This document shows, piece by piece, positions 28,189-37,218 of a stretch of 50,262 bases of DNA. Source of the DNA: an uncultured Demequina sp. (GTDB lineage: Bacteria; Actinomycetota; Actinomycetes; Actinomycetales; Demequinaceae); assembly GCA_937925595.1 (NCBI GenBank), contig CALALQ010000089.1, forward strand, positions 1-50,262, in the 5' to 3' direction. Numbering within the stretch: position 1 is the first letter of the stretch; each line of letters starts with the position of its first letter. The notes under the pieces were generated by a model that was given only the letters and a program-made list of their open reading frames with translations, searched no databases and was not told where the DNA came from. The translations under genes were made by a program, and so were the position numbers.

Positions 28189-29513
28189 AGTGAGAGGGCG
28201 ACGTAGAACTCGGTAGAGTCAACGGTGACAAGAAGGCGATTGCTAGGAGAGCTGGTAAAACCAAATGAGATTTCGTTCGCATCGGTCGGGAGGATGACAG
28301 TGCGGGCGGTGGCGGAGTTACGGCGGATCTTGGTGGCGTAGAGGTCACCGGGGACAAAGAAGTCGCCGGAGGTGCGGAGACCACCAGCGCCGTCTGAGGT
28401 CATGTGTATGTAATGTGTAGACCCGAAGTGGACGCGACCTGTGTCAAGCAGGCGGACTCCGGTGCTACCTGTATAGTTGCCCACTTGGATATAACTAGCG
28501 TAGGGGCTGGCATACAATGTAATGGGAAATATCCCACTCATGACGATTGAATGAGACGCTCCGTCGCTACCGATCGTGATGGTTCCGGCCCAAATGGTGC
28601 CACCGCCGAGGGTGAAACCGTCGGAGTTAATCCGCACGCGATTGGCGGTGGTGCCATGTACGTCAATCGTGGACGACGCCGAGATGTTGACGGCCTGCAA
28701 GTTACCCGCCGTGACCGTCCCTAAGTTCGCGCTGATCGCCGACAGCTCCGTAACCGACAGCTTGGTCGCATCGATGGACCCGGCGGCGATACGCGCCGCG
28801 CTCAACGTGCCGGTGGTGATGTTACTCGCGTTAAGATTCGTCACCGACACCAGCGACGCATTAATCGTCCCCGCGGTGATGGTACCCAGGTTGGCATTGA
28901 TCGCGGCGAGGTCTGTAACTGAGATCTTCCCAGCCGTCACCGCCCCCGCGGCTAGATGCGCCGTCCCAATCTCACCGGCTAGGATCTTACTCGCCGTGAT
29001 CGCGTTCGCCGCGATCTCGTTCGCCGTGATAGTGAGCGCAGCGATCTTACCCGCTGTAACAGCACCCGCAGCGAGCTTGTCAGTTTCGATAGCACCTGCA
29101 GCAATATGACCAGTTTGGATAGCACCTGCAACGACCTTAGGAGAAGTGATAGCATTGTTGGCGATTTTGGTTTCTGTGATCGCGTTAGCGGCGATCTTCG
29201 CCTCCTCGACAGCGGCGTTGGCGATTTTCAGCGTGGTGATAGCCCCGTCAAGGATGTGTTGTACACGGACAGCGTTGTCCGCGATATGGTTCTGCAGAAC
29301 TGACCCGTCCGCGAGGACTACATCCCCAGTTGACGGGAAGTTCGGTGTGCCACCGAAGGAACCGTTGCGGGTGTACGACAACTTAGTATAAACACCCGCC
29401 GTAAGGGTGGCAAAGTTAGCACCAATGCGGTTCAGCGCACGGTTTGTCTCCCCTCGGAGGTCTTCGAGGGTGGTGACCGGGCCGATTTGGACGTTACCAA
29501 GTGGGAAACTCAT
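28185..29513 (-). CDS. Repeat-rich tail fibre protein, 442 aa
   Basis: N terminus MSFPLGNVQIGPVTTLEDLRGETNRALNRIGANF probably attaches to the tail. Residues about 90-270 are a run of 10-12-residue repeats of the type A-I-x-x-x-K-I-A-A-G-A-I (ITETKIANNAITSPKVVAGA), which form a triple-stranded shaft. The C-terminal part (INSDGFTLGGGTIWAGTITIGSDG...) is beta-rich and likely the knob. Start overlaps the preceding gene's stop. Likely involved in host recognition, together with the collagen-like fibre and tailspike. Confidence 0.75.
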   Translation of the reverse strand: MSFPLGNVQIGPVTTLEDLRGETNRALNRIGANFATLTAGVYTKLSYTRNGSFGGTPNFPSTGDVVLADGSVLQNHIADNAVRVQHILDGAITTLKIANAAVEEAKIAANAITETKIANNAITSPKVVAGAIQTGHIAAGAIETDKLAAGAVTAGKIAALTITANEIAANAITASKILAGEIGTAHLAAGAVTAGKISVTDLAAINANLGTITAGTINASLVSVTNLNASNITTGTLSAARIAAGSIDATKLSVTELSAISANLGTVTAGNLQAVNISASSTIDVHGTTANRVRINSDGFTLGGGTIWAGTITIGSDGASHSIVMSGIFPITLYASPYASYIQVGNYTGSTGVRLLDTGRVHFGSTHYIHMTSDGAGGLRTSGDFFVPGDLYATKIRRNSATARTVILPTDANEISFGFTSSPSNRLLVTVDSTEFYVALSL

Positions 29514-31426
29514 CGTTCAATGTCCTCCGCGAGGCCGAAGACGTACTCCTCCCACATGTTTAGGACCGCACCAGCGACGAGGCCGGCGTCTGCTGTGAAC
29601 TTGAAGCGATAGGCGACATGTCGGTACCAGGCCGGCTGGAAAGTGAGCCGTCCTTCGGCGGTTTCGGGGGTCCACAACTCGGACAGCTCGGCGAAATTGA
29701 CGGTACCAACCCCGATATTCTGCAAAGTCGCGACGGAGACCTGCACCCCGCTGGAGGTGACCCAGCCAGCGTCGAGATGGACGGAGTTAATCTGCTTTTC
29801 CTTGAACGCGAAGCCGTGGCTGATGAGTCCGGTCTCGGCGGTGGGCTCCACGAAGCCGACGGTGGCGTCAACTTGCACCGTGTCCGACAGCGTCGGGGTG
29901 GTGGCCTCCTGGTAAATGGTCCCTTGGCCGCCGTACAGCATCGTGGGGTCGGCTGCGTTGGACGAATACTTCGGGCACCCACAGAAGATGTCATCAGCGC
30001 CGGTGTTCAGCGCCGACGGGAAGTTACGGAAGAACCACTCACCCGATTCCTCGCGGAAGACCATCTGCCGGGCTTGGTAGACCCCGCTGGCGAGCTTCTT
30101 GAAGTAGGTCCAGATGACCTCTTGATGCTGCGGGTCATACATTCCCCACGTCCGATTGAACTTGGCATCGGTAGGATCGTTCAGGTCCTGGAAGAATGGG
30201 ATACGCACCTTCCAGCCGATCGGTTCTGGGTCGGTGCCGCGGATGCGGTAGACGTTATCCCGCCCGATGAAGTAGATACCATTCGGGGATCGTACTGTGC
30301 CGTGGGAGAAAATGGACCCGATGTTCTGGTTCAACGGGTCGATCTTGAACACCTCCGGGTAGCCGATGTAGTACATCGTATAGATCGCGCTGGGCAGGAA
30401 GAGGTACACCTGATTCCGCCAGGGTTCCAGCCCGGTGACACCCAGATTGGAGAACATCGGGTCATGCTGCTCGTCGAGCTGGTAGTCATCAGCCTCGTTG
30501 ATGTCGGTACCCACGAACTGATCCGGGTTGTTGCGGTGGGACCAGCCCAGGCGGTACGGCGTGTTCTGCTCGTCGTAGGGGTCCCGGAGACCATTCACGG
30601 CGTCATACTCCGCCGCACTATAATGCGCGACGATAAGGTGGTTCGCAAGGGTGGTGCAGTACCGCCCAAACACGCGCTTGTACCCCACAGTCGTGGCGAT
30701 GTTGTCACGGACGCGGAGAATTGTCCGATTGACCCCGGCGATGTAGTTGTCCCGGTTGTACGGGGACACCTTGTACGGTCCAATCGGTTGCGCTGGAGCG
30801 GACATCAGCCCCGGCAGCGTTGCCTTACGCTCCCAGCGCCAGAGGTCATCGGTGGTAAAGTTGTCATACGACTCCGCGTCCCCGGCAGCTTGGAAGGAAA
30901 CCTTCAGTCCGTTGCTACCGATGGCGACCTCCGGGCCGATCGTCAGGTCGGACGACCACGACCCAGCGTTCCGACGCCATTGGAAAGTCGTCGCGCTGGT
31001 GATCTTAACCTCGATGGTATCTCCGTCGGCGGCGAAGTCGGTCACGTTGATGCCGTACAGCAGGCACTCTCCCGTGACACCCGTCGTTTCAGGCACCGCT
31101 ACCTGGTGCACCTGCGGAATCTCGACCTGAACAGCCGTGTTCGTCGGGTCCACGAACCGAAGATTCGTCCCATTGCCGATGAGGTATCGAAGATCCCCAC
31201 CGATATTCCTCACCAGCGCCATCAACTTCACCGTCGACGCGGTCTCGCCGTCGATTGCTGTTAGGTCAAACCCAGCCGCAAGGCCCTTGGGCTGAACAAG
31301 ACGACCACCAATCGGCCGCAGGTTCAACAAATGCCACCAAGCGCCGGACGCGACAGCGTGACGGGCGACGGACTGGTCCACGCCGCCCTGCACCAAATGC
31401 GGAAACTCTTGGTAGGTTGAAGCCAT
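29510..31426 (-). CDS. Tail nozzle protein (tail tubular protein B-like), 638 aa
   Basis: Starts MASTYQEFPHLVQGGVDQSVARHAVASGAWWHLLNLRPIGGRLVQPKG; the 'G-G-V-D-Q-S...N-x-R-P...G-x-L-x-Q/K-R/K-x-G' opening is typical of phage nozzle/stabilisation proteins related to T7 gp12. The centre contains repeated W/Y blades (NRDNYIAGVNRTILR; EPWRNQVYLFLPSAIYTMYYIG), consistent with a beta-propeller. Length fits the family. It lies between the tail adaptor and a fibre, the usual order for short tails. Start is TAACATGGC after the adaptor stop. Confidence 0.75.
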   Translation of the reverse strand: MASTYQEFPHLVQGGVDQSVARHAVASGAWWHLLNLRPIGGRLVQPKGLAAGFDLTAIDGETASTVKLMALVRNIGGDLRYLIGNGTNLRFVDPTNTAVQVEIPQVHQVAVPETTGVTGECLLYGINVTDFAADGDTIEVKITSATTFQWRRNAGSWSSDLTIGPEVAIGSNGLKVSFQAAGDAESYDNFTTDDLWRWERKATLPGLMSAPAQPIGPYKVSPYNRDNYIAGVNRTILRVRDNIATTVGYKRVFGRYCTTLANHLIVAHYSAAEYDAVNGLRDPYDEQNTPYRLGWSHRNNPDQFVGTDINEADDYQLDEQHDPMFSNLGVTGLEPWRNQVYLFLPSAIYTMYYIGYPEVFKIDPLNQNIGSIFSHGTVRSPNGIYFIGRDNVYRIRGTDPEPIGWKVRIPFFQDLNDPTDAKFNRTWGMYDPQHQEVIWTYFKKLASGVYQARQMVFREESGEWFFRNFPSALNTGADDIFCGCPKYSSNAADPTMLYGGQGTIYQEATTPTLSDTVQVDATVGFVEPTAETGLISHGFAFKEKQINSVHLDAGWVTSSGVQVSVATLQNIGVGTVNFAELSELWTPETAEGRLTFQPAWYRHVAYRFKFTADAGLVAGAVLNMWEEYVFGLAEDIER

Positions 31427-31427
31427 G

Positions 31428-32117
31428 TTAGTCTAGATTAGTCCACTCACCTTGGGCACCGAGCTGGCCGTCCATGAAGGTTACAGTATTCCACAACCGG
31501 CCCACAGCCGCGTCGGAGATTGCCACGCGCTGGTCTTCTTTGACATAAAAATTCAACATCTGCACCGACGCCAGCAGCAGCCAGTCGGAGAAGTACTCCA
31601 AGAACAGATCATCGGAGGACACCTCATCACCAGTGAGGTCAGACAACCACTCAATCCCGCGGACCATGTACCACGCAGGCGTCGTGGACGGGTACACATA
31701 AAACTTCCTACCCTCCACATACGCGCGCACAGTCGCCGCGACCGGGTACTCCGCCCCGGATGCCGCATACGCATCCACCTCCCGAGCGAAGTCGTCGACA
31801 TTATCAAACGGCACCCGAGCGGTCGGTTTGTAAATCCCACCATCGTTCGTATACACGAAACACCGGTGCAGCAACTTCATCCGGACCTGCGTAGCCCCGC
31901 CTGGGCTGGTCACACAAGCCGACATGTAGTCCGCACCTGCCGCCGACGTTTGGATAAACGCCGTCTTCTTCAACATCTGAAAATTATACGACCTCTGCGC
32001 TTGGCGCCGAGCGTCGTTAATCGCAGCGAGCACCATGTCCAAACCATCCTGCGTCAGCGCAGTCTGGCTCCGGCCCGCAAAACCAACAATACGCTTCTTT
32101 AGATCAACGAGGTCCAT
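31428..32117 (-). CDS. Tail adaptor protein (tail tubular protein A-like), 229 aa
   Basis: Helical-plus-beta protein with LAAINDARRQAQRSYNFQMLKKTAF early, a beta middle (GRKFYVYPSTTPAWYMVRGIEWL) and a C-terminal helical region (DLFLEYFSDWLLLASVQMLNFYVKEDQRVAI). This plan is that of portal-to-nozzle adaptors (T7 gp11 / P22 gp4-like). The ATG at 32117 lies five bases after the T-run of a leftward terminator; a TTG one codon earlier is less likely. Position between capsid genes and nozzle supports the call. Confidence 0.7.
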   Translation of the reverse strand: MDLVDLKKRIVGFAGRSQTALTQDGLDMVLAAINDARRQAQRSYNFQMLKKTAFIQTSAAGADYMSACVTSPGGATQVRMKLLHRCFVYTNDGGIYKPTARVPFDNVDDFAREVDAYAASGAEYPVAATVRAYVEGRKFYVYPSTTPAWYMVRGIEWLSDLTGDEVSSDDLFLEYFSDWLLLASVQMLNFYVKEDQRVAISDAAVGRLWNTVTFMDGQLGAQGEWTNLD

Positions 32118-32121
32118 CAAT

Positions 32122-32163
32122 AAAAAGGCCCGGTCAGCATCAACGTGTGATACCGACCGGGCC
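32122..32163 (-). terminator. Leftward intrinsic terminator between head and tail genes
   Basis: On the minus strand GGCCCGGTC (32163-32155) pairs with GACCGGGCC (32135-32127), followed by five T (32126-32122). It follows the small head genes and precedes the adaptor, so it should lower tail-gene expression relative to capsid, comparable to the terminator after T7 gene 10. Confidence 0.85.
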
Positions 32164-32186
32164 TGGAGAGCTAACTTTTGGTCAGC

Positions 32187-32381
32187 TTATTGCGACTTGT
32201 TCTCGCCACCGAAGGGGCCGCTGCCGCCGTGACCGGAGGTGCGGTACTCCTTGAGGGAGTTCTTGCCGTGGAGGGAGTTCTTGGCTTCACCCTTCAGCTG
32301 TTGGGTGTCACGGACATTCTTGCCCGCCGACGTGCTGATGGAGAAGTTACGAAGGTTCGTAGAACGACTGAGTTTGCTCAT
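32187..32381 (-). CDS. Small basic head-region protein, 64 aa
   Basis: Reads MSKLSRSTNLRNFSISTSAGKNVRDTQQLKGEAKNSLHGKNSLKEYRTSGHGGSGPF. It is Ser/Asn/Lys/Gly-rich, hydrophilic and probably partly disordered; no membrane segment. The frame is open further upstream to 32636 but that part overlaps the next gene antisense to its composition, so I start at the ATG at 32381, 7 nt after the preceding stop. Location suggests a small capsid or decoration component; not demonstrated. Confidence 0.6.
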   Translation of the reverse strand: MSKLSRSTNLRNFSISTSAGKNVRDTQQLKGEAKNSLHGKNSLKEYRTSGHGGSGPFGGENKSQ

Positions 32382-32388
32382 GTTGGTA

Positions 32389-32751
32389 TTAGGCCGCGGC
32401 GGGGATGCCTTCGACCATGACGTAGAGGGTACCTGTGATGTTCGCGGGCGTGGCCCGGTTGGCGTCGGTGGCCTGGGTGAGGTCCACCGGGTAGATGTAG
32501 TTGCTGTCGGACCCCAGGGCAGAGACACCCACGCCGACGTACCGCGGGTTGCCACTGAGGATGGCACCCAAGGACTGGACGTTGGTGATCTGTTTGAGGC
32601 CCAGGGCAGAGGCCGGAATGTCTCCAGCCGTGCCACCCTGCGCCGACAACGTGATTGCTAGGATTTGGCGAAGGCCGTGGGACTTACCAGTTCGGGAGCC
32701 GAACTCGTAAGCCTGAATCACGGACACGTTCGCCGAGCTGATGGCGGCCAT
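32389..32751 (-). CDS. Putative head decoration or minor head protein, 120 aa
   Basis: Begins MAAISSANVSVIQAYEFGSRTGKSHGLRQILAITLSAQGGTAGDIPASALGLKQI and ends GTLYVMVEGIPAAA. Short alternating strands rich in Ala, Gly and Thr, with no Cys, typical of a small beta-sandwich virion protein. It follows the major capsid gene after 9 nt, where decoration proteins usually lie. A/C-rich leader, no Shine-Dalgarno site. Family not identified. Confidence 0.65.
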   Translation of the reverse strand: MAAISSANVSVIQAYEFGSRTGKSHGLRQILAITLSAQGGTAGDIPASALGLKQITNVQSLGAILSGNPRYVGVGVSALGSDSNYIYPVDLTQATDANRATPANITGTLYVMVEGIPAAA

Positions 32752-32760
32752 GGTGTGGGA

Positions 32761-34122
32761 TTACTTCCAGTCTTGGACGTTGGTGAGGTACATCGCCGTC
32801 TGCGGCATGAGCATCTCCAGACCGGCTTCCGTGAGGTACTCGTCCTCGCGGTAGTCAGCATTGTTGGGCTGACGCTCGGTCAGGAGCTCGGTGTCGCGGC
32901 CGTTGACGTACCGGTACTTGAGGTTGTGGACCTCGAGGAACAGCGCGTTATTGCGGAGCGTCGAGTTCATGTTGAACAGCGGGTGGCTCTTGTAGTAGAT
33001 CTTCCCGAACGGCGTGGTGTGGGAGACCACGTTCATGCCGTACGTGTCCGTCATCGGCAGGTCTGCATTGAGAACAGCCTTGGACTGGTAGAGCTGGTTG
33101 ATGACGTTCAGGAACCCCGAACCGCAGAGGACGAACTTTTCGTTCGACTTGTTGTTGGTGTAGCGGAAGTGACGCTCGAGGTACGTGTTGTACAGCTTGT
33201 CGGTGATGTAACCGTCCGTTAGGCTGATGATACGCTTGTCGTCGTCGGTGTTGGCGGTGATGGCCGCCGCGCCGGAGCCACCGCGGTAGATAGAGTCAGC
33301 CGCTTCCCACTGACGCAGGAACCAGATGATGCCGCCGGTGTAGCGGATGGGCGTCGTACCCGAGGTGACCTGATTGCGGACACCGAAGAGGTACGCGAAC
33401 TCCATCTCGCGCATGTGGTTGATCGAGGCGTCCTTCGCCTGGTCGCCGTAGGCACCCGTCTCGTCGTACTTGATCGAGGTCTTCAGCTGGGTGCCGGTGA
33501 TTTGCCAGGCCGTGCGGAAGATCTGCGTGTAGTTGTACGGGTTGATCGGGGTGTTGTACGGGTTGTACGAGGAACCCACGGCGCCTTCGTGGAAGGCGTT
33601 GCCGATGACGAGGACTTCCTGGCCGATGCCAGCGGCGGAGTTGTAGGTCGACGCGGCAGTCTGGGACTCGACAGCGCGGACGGCGAGACGGGTGTTGTCC
33701 GTGTCGACGTATTCCACGCGGCCGAAGGCTTCCGTGGCGGTGCCGGACACGATCGTGGCAAACTTGATCATGTGACCGACGCGGAAGACCGACGTCGACG
33801 CCACCTTGAGACCGTAGAGCGTGCCCGAGGTCCAGGTGAAGTTGCCGGAAGCAGCCGTCCAGGTCGTCGTGTAGTCCGCCGAGACGGTGGTGTACACCGC
33901 GACGTTGGAACCGATCGACGCTGTCGTCGTGCGTTGTTCGAGGAGGTACTTCTCGTACCAGCGGTACTCCGGGTCGTTGGTCACTTCTTCTTTCAGAAGG
34001 GACATCAGACCGATCAGCGGAGCAGCGCCGTTCGGGTAGAAGTAGAAAACCGAGCGCCGGATGTTCTTGAAGCGCTCGTTAGCGAAGGACTCCGTGGTGA
34101 GGAGGCCGAGGATCGTAGCCAT
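32761..34122 (-). CDS. Major capsid protein, SU10/DUF5309-like, 453 aa
   Basis: Recognised by the overall pattern of SU10-type capsid proteins: NPYNYTQIFRTAWQITGTQLKTSIKYDETGAYGDQAKDASINHMREMEFAYLFG, and a late FGKIYYKSHPLFNMNSTLRNNALFLEVHNLKYRYVNGRDTELL. An HK97-like fold is expected. It follows scaffold and portal genes, as usual. The gene has an SD-less C/A-rich leader (AACACCCAACACCTACTACC) preceded by a hairpin at 34160-34184, consistent with strong expression. Confidence 0.85.
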   Translation of the reverse strand: MATILGLLTTESFANERFKNIRRSVFYFYPNGAAPLIGLMSLLKEEVTNDPEYRWYEKYLLEQRTTTASIGSNVAVYTTVSADYTTTWTAASGNFTWTSGTLYGLKVASTSVFRVGHMIKFATIVSGTATEAFGRVEYVDTDNTRLAVRAVESQTAASTYNSAAGIGQEVLVIGNAFHEGAVGSSYNPYNTPINPYNYTQIFRTAWQITGTQLKTSIKYDETGAYGDQAKDASINHMREMEFAYLFGVRNQVTSGTTPIRYTGGIIWFLRQWEAADSIYRGGSGAAAITANTDDDKRIISLTDGYITDKLYNTYLERHFRYTNNKSNEKFVLCGSGFLNVINQLYQSKAVLNADLPMTDTYGMNVVSHTTPFGKIYYKSHPLFNMNSTLRNNALFLEVHNLKYRYVNGRDTELLTERQPNNADYREDEYLTEAGLEMLMPQTAMYLTNVQDWK

Positions 34123-34159
34123 GGTAGTAGGTGTTGGGTGTTAGTCAGCTTTGAGGATC

Positions 34160-34184
34160 GGATTGGACTATCGTCCGAAAATCC
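34160..34184 (-). promoter_or_regulatory. Stem-loop upstream of the major capsid gene
   Basis: GGATT (34160-34164) pairs with AATCC (34180-34184) and GGAC (34165-34168) with GTCC (34173-34176), leaving a 4-nt loop and a 3-nt bulge. The stop codon of the scaffold gene lies in the loop. The capsid leader that follows is nearly free of G. Confidence 0.5.
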
Positions 34185-35130
34185 GCTGAGCTGTGTTCAC
34201 AGACGGCGCCGCTCCGCCTTGACCACTGCGCCCTCCCATTGACATGGGGGTCATTGCTCGTGAACCCGCTGGCTGACTTCCTGGAGCGGGATTCTGGGTT
34301 GACACTGCTGGCCCACCTGCCAACTGCGGCAGTAACTTGTAGGCCGTGTTTGCGACGTACTCCATCGCCGCTTCCGGCGAGGGAAAGGTTTGACCGCGGG
34401 CGCGAGCTGCGTCCACGATTTCACGCAGCATGGGCTCGTATTCTCTGAGCCGCGGATGCTGGGTGTAGAAGGTCGTCTTGATCGCTTCCTCACGGGTGGT
34501 TTGGAAGTGCTGCTGGATCGGTTTGATTTGGGTCTCGAACTGGCCGAGACGCTCTTGGATCATCTGGTTCGCCAGGTGCCGGGCGATGGTCACAGCTTGA
34601 CGGGCGACGCCTTGCAGGGCGGTGTTCAGCGCTTGGACCTGCGCCGGGCTGGTGGGTGCCACGCCGAACATGGCTTCGTAGGTGCTGGCGTCAGCTTCGT
34701 AGACGTTGAAGGTCTTTCGGAAGGTAGCGTCATCCATCGGCGCCTGCTGCTGACCCTGCTGAGGTTGCAGCGCCTGACGCATGGCCTGCGCGAGCTGCTC
34801 CGGTGACATTTGAATCGTCGGAGCGACGGGCGGCTGGGTCTGGGCCTGCTGTTGTGCCGGTTCCTGAGGAGTCTGCGTCTGGGTCGGCTGGACCTGACCG
34901 CCGGGCTGGACTGGAGCGGCTGGTGCCGGCTCGGTCGTCGGCTGCGAGTCAGGTGTCGACGACGAACGGCCCGCGAAGCTGGGCGCGAACGGATTCGTTG
35001 ACGGCGTCGAAGGTGTCGACGTAGGCGTGGAGGACGGAGCGGAGGACGGAGCTGACGTGCTCGGGCCACCTGCGCCTGTACCTTCAGAGGCTCCGGTCAA
35101 CGGGGTCCTCAGGATAGTCTGGACTTTCAT
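34168..35130 (-). CDS. Scaffolding protein, 320 aa
   Basis: Long Pro/Ser/Thr/Gln-rich N-terminal half (PSTSAPSSAPSSTPTSTPST; QTQTPQEPAQQQAQTQPP), then a helical C-terminal region (DDATFRKTFNVYEADASTYEAMFGVAP...VTIARHLANQMIQERLGQFETQIKP). Disordered N terminus with helical C terminus, and location between portal and capsid genes, are characteristic of scaffolds that interact with the coat protein. The N-terminal 47 nt overlap the 35084 gene. Confidence 0.75.
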   Translation of the reverse strand: MKVQTILRTPLTGASEGTGAGGPSTSAPSSAPSSTPTSTPSTPSTNPFAPSFAGRSSSTPDSQPTTEPAPAAPVQPGGQVQPTQTQTPQEPAQQQAQTQPPVAPTIQMSPEQLAQAMRQALQPQQGQQQAPMDDATFRKTFNVYEADASTYEAMFGVAPTSPAQVQALNTALQGVARQAVTIARHLANQMIQERLGQFETQIKPIQQHFQTTREEAIKTTFYTQHPRLREYEPMLREIVDAARARGQTFPSPEAAMEYVANTAYKLLPQLAGGPAVSTQNPAPGSQPAGSRAMTPMSMGGRSGQGGAAPSVNTAQRIFGR

Positions 35131-35332
35131 CGGTTGTATTGCTTTCGGTTAATCTAATCTGATGTTCTAGGTCTTCTATCCGGCTGTTTAGGAGTTTCTC
35201 TAAAAAGCCATAAGCTCGTGCTTCGCCAATCGCTTGCTCGCGGTTACGTACCTGCCCCTCGTTCTCTGGGACAAGATTAAGAATCCCCGCCTCCGTTGTC
35301 GCCTTGATCTGGCGGAGTTCCCTGAGCATTTC
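35084..35332 (-). CDS. Coiled-coil protein between portal and scaffold, 82 aa
   Basis: From the ATG at 35332: MLRELRQIKATTEAGILNLV...EARAYGFLEKLLNSRIEDLEHQIRLTES, a charged coiled coil. The gene overlaps the 3' end of the portal by 56 nt and the 5' end of the scaffold by 47 nt, so all three are tightly coupled. A small coiled-coil gene at this location is common in short-tailed phages, but its function is unknown. The open frame continues upstream to 35404 inside the portal. Confidence 0.55.
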   Translation of the reverse strand, partial: EMLRELRQIKATTEAGILNLVPENEGQVRNREQAIGEARAYGFLEKLLNSRIEDLEHQIRLTESNTTDESPDYPEDPVDRSL

Positions 35333-37190
35333 CTGGGTTACCTCCAAGTCCCGCCATGAGCATAAGGTCCTGAGCGCGCTGCGGGGAGAGATTGTACTGT
35401 TCATGATTGTCGATGTCGGAGAGTTCGAGGAGTTTTTCGAAGATAAGTTTGGGATCCTTGCCGAGAACGAAGACAGCCTGCGGGGCTTTCATCAGGGTCA
35501 TCAGGATCTCCTTGAGAACCATCGCGGTCGCTCCACGCTGGGACGGGAGGGTGCCATCGAAGACCTTGAAGTCAACCGAGCCGGTGAGGTCAGCCTTGGT
35601 GACCTGCTTGAACTGCTGGATGCCCATCGGGTTGGTCATGACGATGGACTGGCCCAAGACCTTGACCATGGTCGGGACGTCAAGTCCCTGACGGTGGTTC
35701 GACAGCATCCGGCGACCCAGCGGGGCTAGACATGACTCCCAAATCCCGTGGGCAGTGAGCAACAGGCGCGATGCAGCGTTCGCTGACACTTGTCGTGCCT
35801 CTTGTGCGCTGCGTCGGCCTGTTGCAAACTGACCCAAAATGTTCTCGGTGATGCCGGTGGACTCCCGGGCGTACTGCGTCAGGAAGTTGACGTCCGCTAG
35901 ATGCCCAGCTGTGACGTCTTGGATATCGAGCTGCTTGACAAACCGCTCAACACCGGTACCCTGGTACTCCTTCCGTAGTCGTATAACCGGGCTGCGATTC
36001 TTAAGGTCCTCCATCTCGATTGCCGCGGGGTCGACCAGAAGGGTGTTGGAAATAACTTTGCGGACAGAAGACACGCGCGCGTTAATGAACCAGGAGACGT
36101 GATCCTGCAAAGGTCCGAGAAGCTCGGCGAGTCCGAAGTTGAGGAAACGGTGTTGGTCGGGCAAGAAGACACCGACGGCGTAGGAAAACTCTTCATGGGC
36201 GTAACCACAAGGTTCGATACGAACAATTCGGTTGTCGTTAGCGATCCAGATGACGTACTTCATCTCGCGGGTCACGTCAGGGTCCAGCGCGACGCCGGGG
36301 GCGATCATGACCTTCGAGGGGTTCAGGCGGCACTGAATCTCGGAAATGAGGAAGTAACGGGGGTTGGAATCGGAGATGCTGGTGGGATCGTTCGGCTTGA
36401 TCCAGACGAGGCGCCGGGCTGCACCATCGGCGTCCTGGTGGAATTGCCGGACGTGCTCGAGACCGGCAAGCATACCCTCCTCTTGCATGACCTCCAGCTC
36501 GCCGCGGGAGTACTCATCTTCGGAGGCACAGAACTCACCTTCCTGGAAACGGGTCAGCGGGATACGTGGGTCCGGGAAGAAGCGGTACGGTGACACGACG
36601 TTGACCTTATTCCCGACGTACTTGTCCGTCAGCGTCACCTGCTTCACCATCGGCGGAGCCATCTGCGGCTGGGTTGGATCGGGCTGGTATGCCGGATCAG
36701 GCACATCCTCGATGACGGGGACCTGCTCACGGACCCAAGATTCCTTGGTGACACCAAGCCCGAAGCGCCCGATGTCTGTCAAAAGCTGTACCACCTTCTC
36801 CGACCGGAAGCGGTTGTAGTCCAGGTCCCGCTGTAGGAGGGCCTGACCAATCTTGGCCGTAGGGACATCTTCCAATCCCATTGGCTCAAGTTCGAAGAAG
36901 TAGCGGCGCTGGTTGTAAACCGAGTAGCAAAAACTCACAAACGTCTGCACCTGCTGATACGTCAGCGGCACCACCATCTTCACCGGCTCTTTACGCTTCG
37001 CAGCCTTACGGTCCGCTTCGTCCGGTGTAATCTCCCCGCGGTAGACCTGATCCGCTCGATCCCACTGGTCATAATACTTCGACATCTCCCCACGGGAAAT
37101 CTTGAGCCAGTCCTTGCACTGATTCAGGAGGTCGGACAGCTCCTGGTTATGCTCAGGCTCCGAGAGTAACTTGATAAGTTCTGGCGTCAT
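35277..37190 (-). CDS. Portal protein, 637 aa
   Basis: Begins MTPELIKLLSEPEHNQELSDLLNQCKDWLKISRGEMSKYYDQWDRADQVYRGEI and continues VPLTYQQVQTFVSFCYSVYNQRRYFFEL, both characteristic of P22/T7-like portal proteins. The wing and stem region includes PYRFFPDPR, GYAHEEFSYAVGVFLPDQHRF, LLGPLQDHVSWFINARVSSVRK and STGITENILGQFATGRRSAQEARQ. It forms the dodecameric entry ring for DNA at the capsid vertex. It has a 25-nt leader (37194-37218) very similar to that of the 44564 gene. Confidence 0.88.
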   Translation of the reverse strand: MTPELIKLLSEPEHNQELSDLLNQCKDWLKISRGEMSKYYDQWDRADQVYRGEITPDEADRKAAKRKEPVKMVVPLTYQQVQTFVSFCYSVYNQRRYFFELEPMGLEDVPTAKIGQALLQRDLDYNRFRSEKVVQLLTDIGRFGLGVTKESWVREQVPVIEDVPDPAYQPDPTQPQMAPPMVKQVTLTDKYVGNKVNVVSPYRFFPDPRIPLTRFQEGEFCASEDEYSRGELEVMQEEGMLAGLEHVRQFHQDADGAARRLVWIKPNDPTSISDSNPRYFLISEIQCRLNPSKVMIAPGVALDPDVTREMKYVIWIANDNRIVRIEPCGYAHEEFSYAVGVFLPDQHRFLNFGLAELLGPLQDHVSWFINARVSSVRKVISNTLLVDPAAIEMEDLKNRSPVIRLRKEYQGTGVERFVKQLDIQDVTAGHLADVNFLTQYARESTGITENILGQFATGRRSAQEARQVSANAASRLLLTAHGIWESCLAPLGRRMLSNHRQGLDVPTMVKVLGQSIVMTNPMGIQQFKQVTKADLTGSVDFKVFDGTLPSQRGATAMVLKEILMTLMKAPQAVFVLGKDPKLIFEKLLELSDIDNHEQYNLSPQRAQDLMLMAGLGGNPGNAQGTPPDQGDNGGGDS

Positions 37191-37193
37191 GAT

Positions 37194-37218
37194 GGTGTGT
37201 ATCGCCGGCCGATGCTTA
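37194..37218 (-). promoter_or_regulatory. Repeated 25-nt leader element, copy upstream of portal
   Basis: On the minus strand it reads TAAGCATC, then GGCCGG, then CGATA, CAC, ACC, followed by the portal ATG after three bases. The same layout occurs at 44954-44978 before the 44564-44953 gene, with identical TAAGCATC, CGATA and ACC blocks and identical spacing. It may be a late promoter or translation element. Confidence 0.5.

Noticed and set aside
29618..31264. 548-codon rightward open frame opposite the tail nozzle gene
   Set aside because: Val/Gly/Asp/Arg-rich antisense shadow; the nozzle protein on the other strand is well supported.
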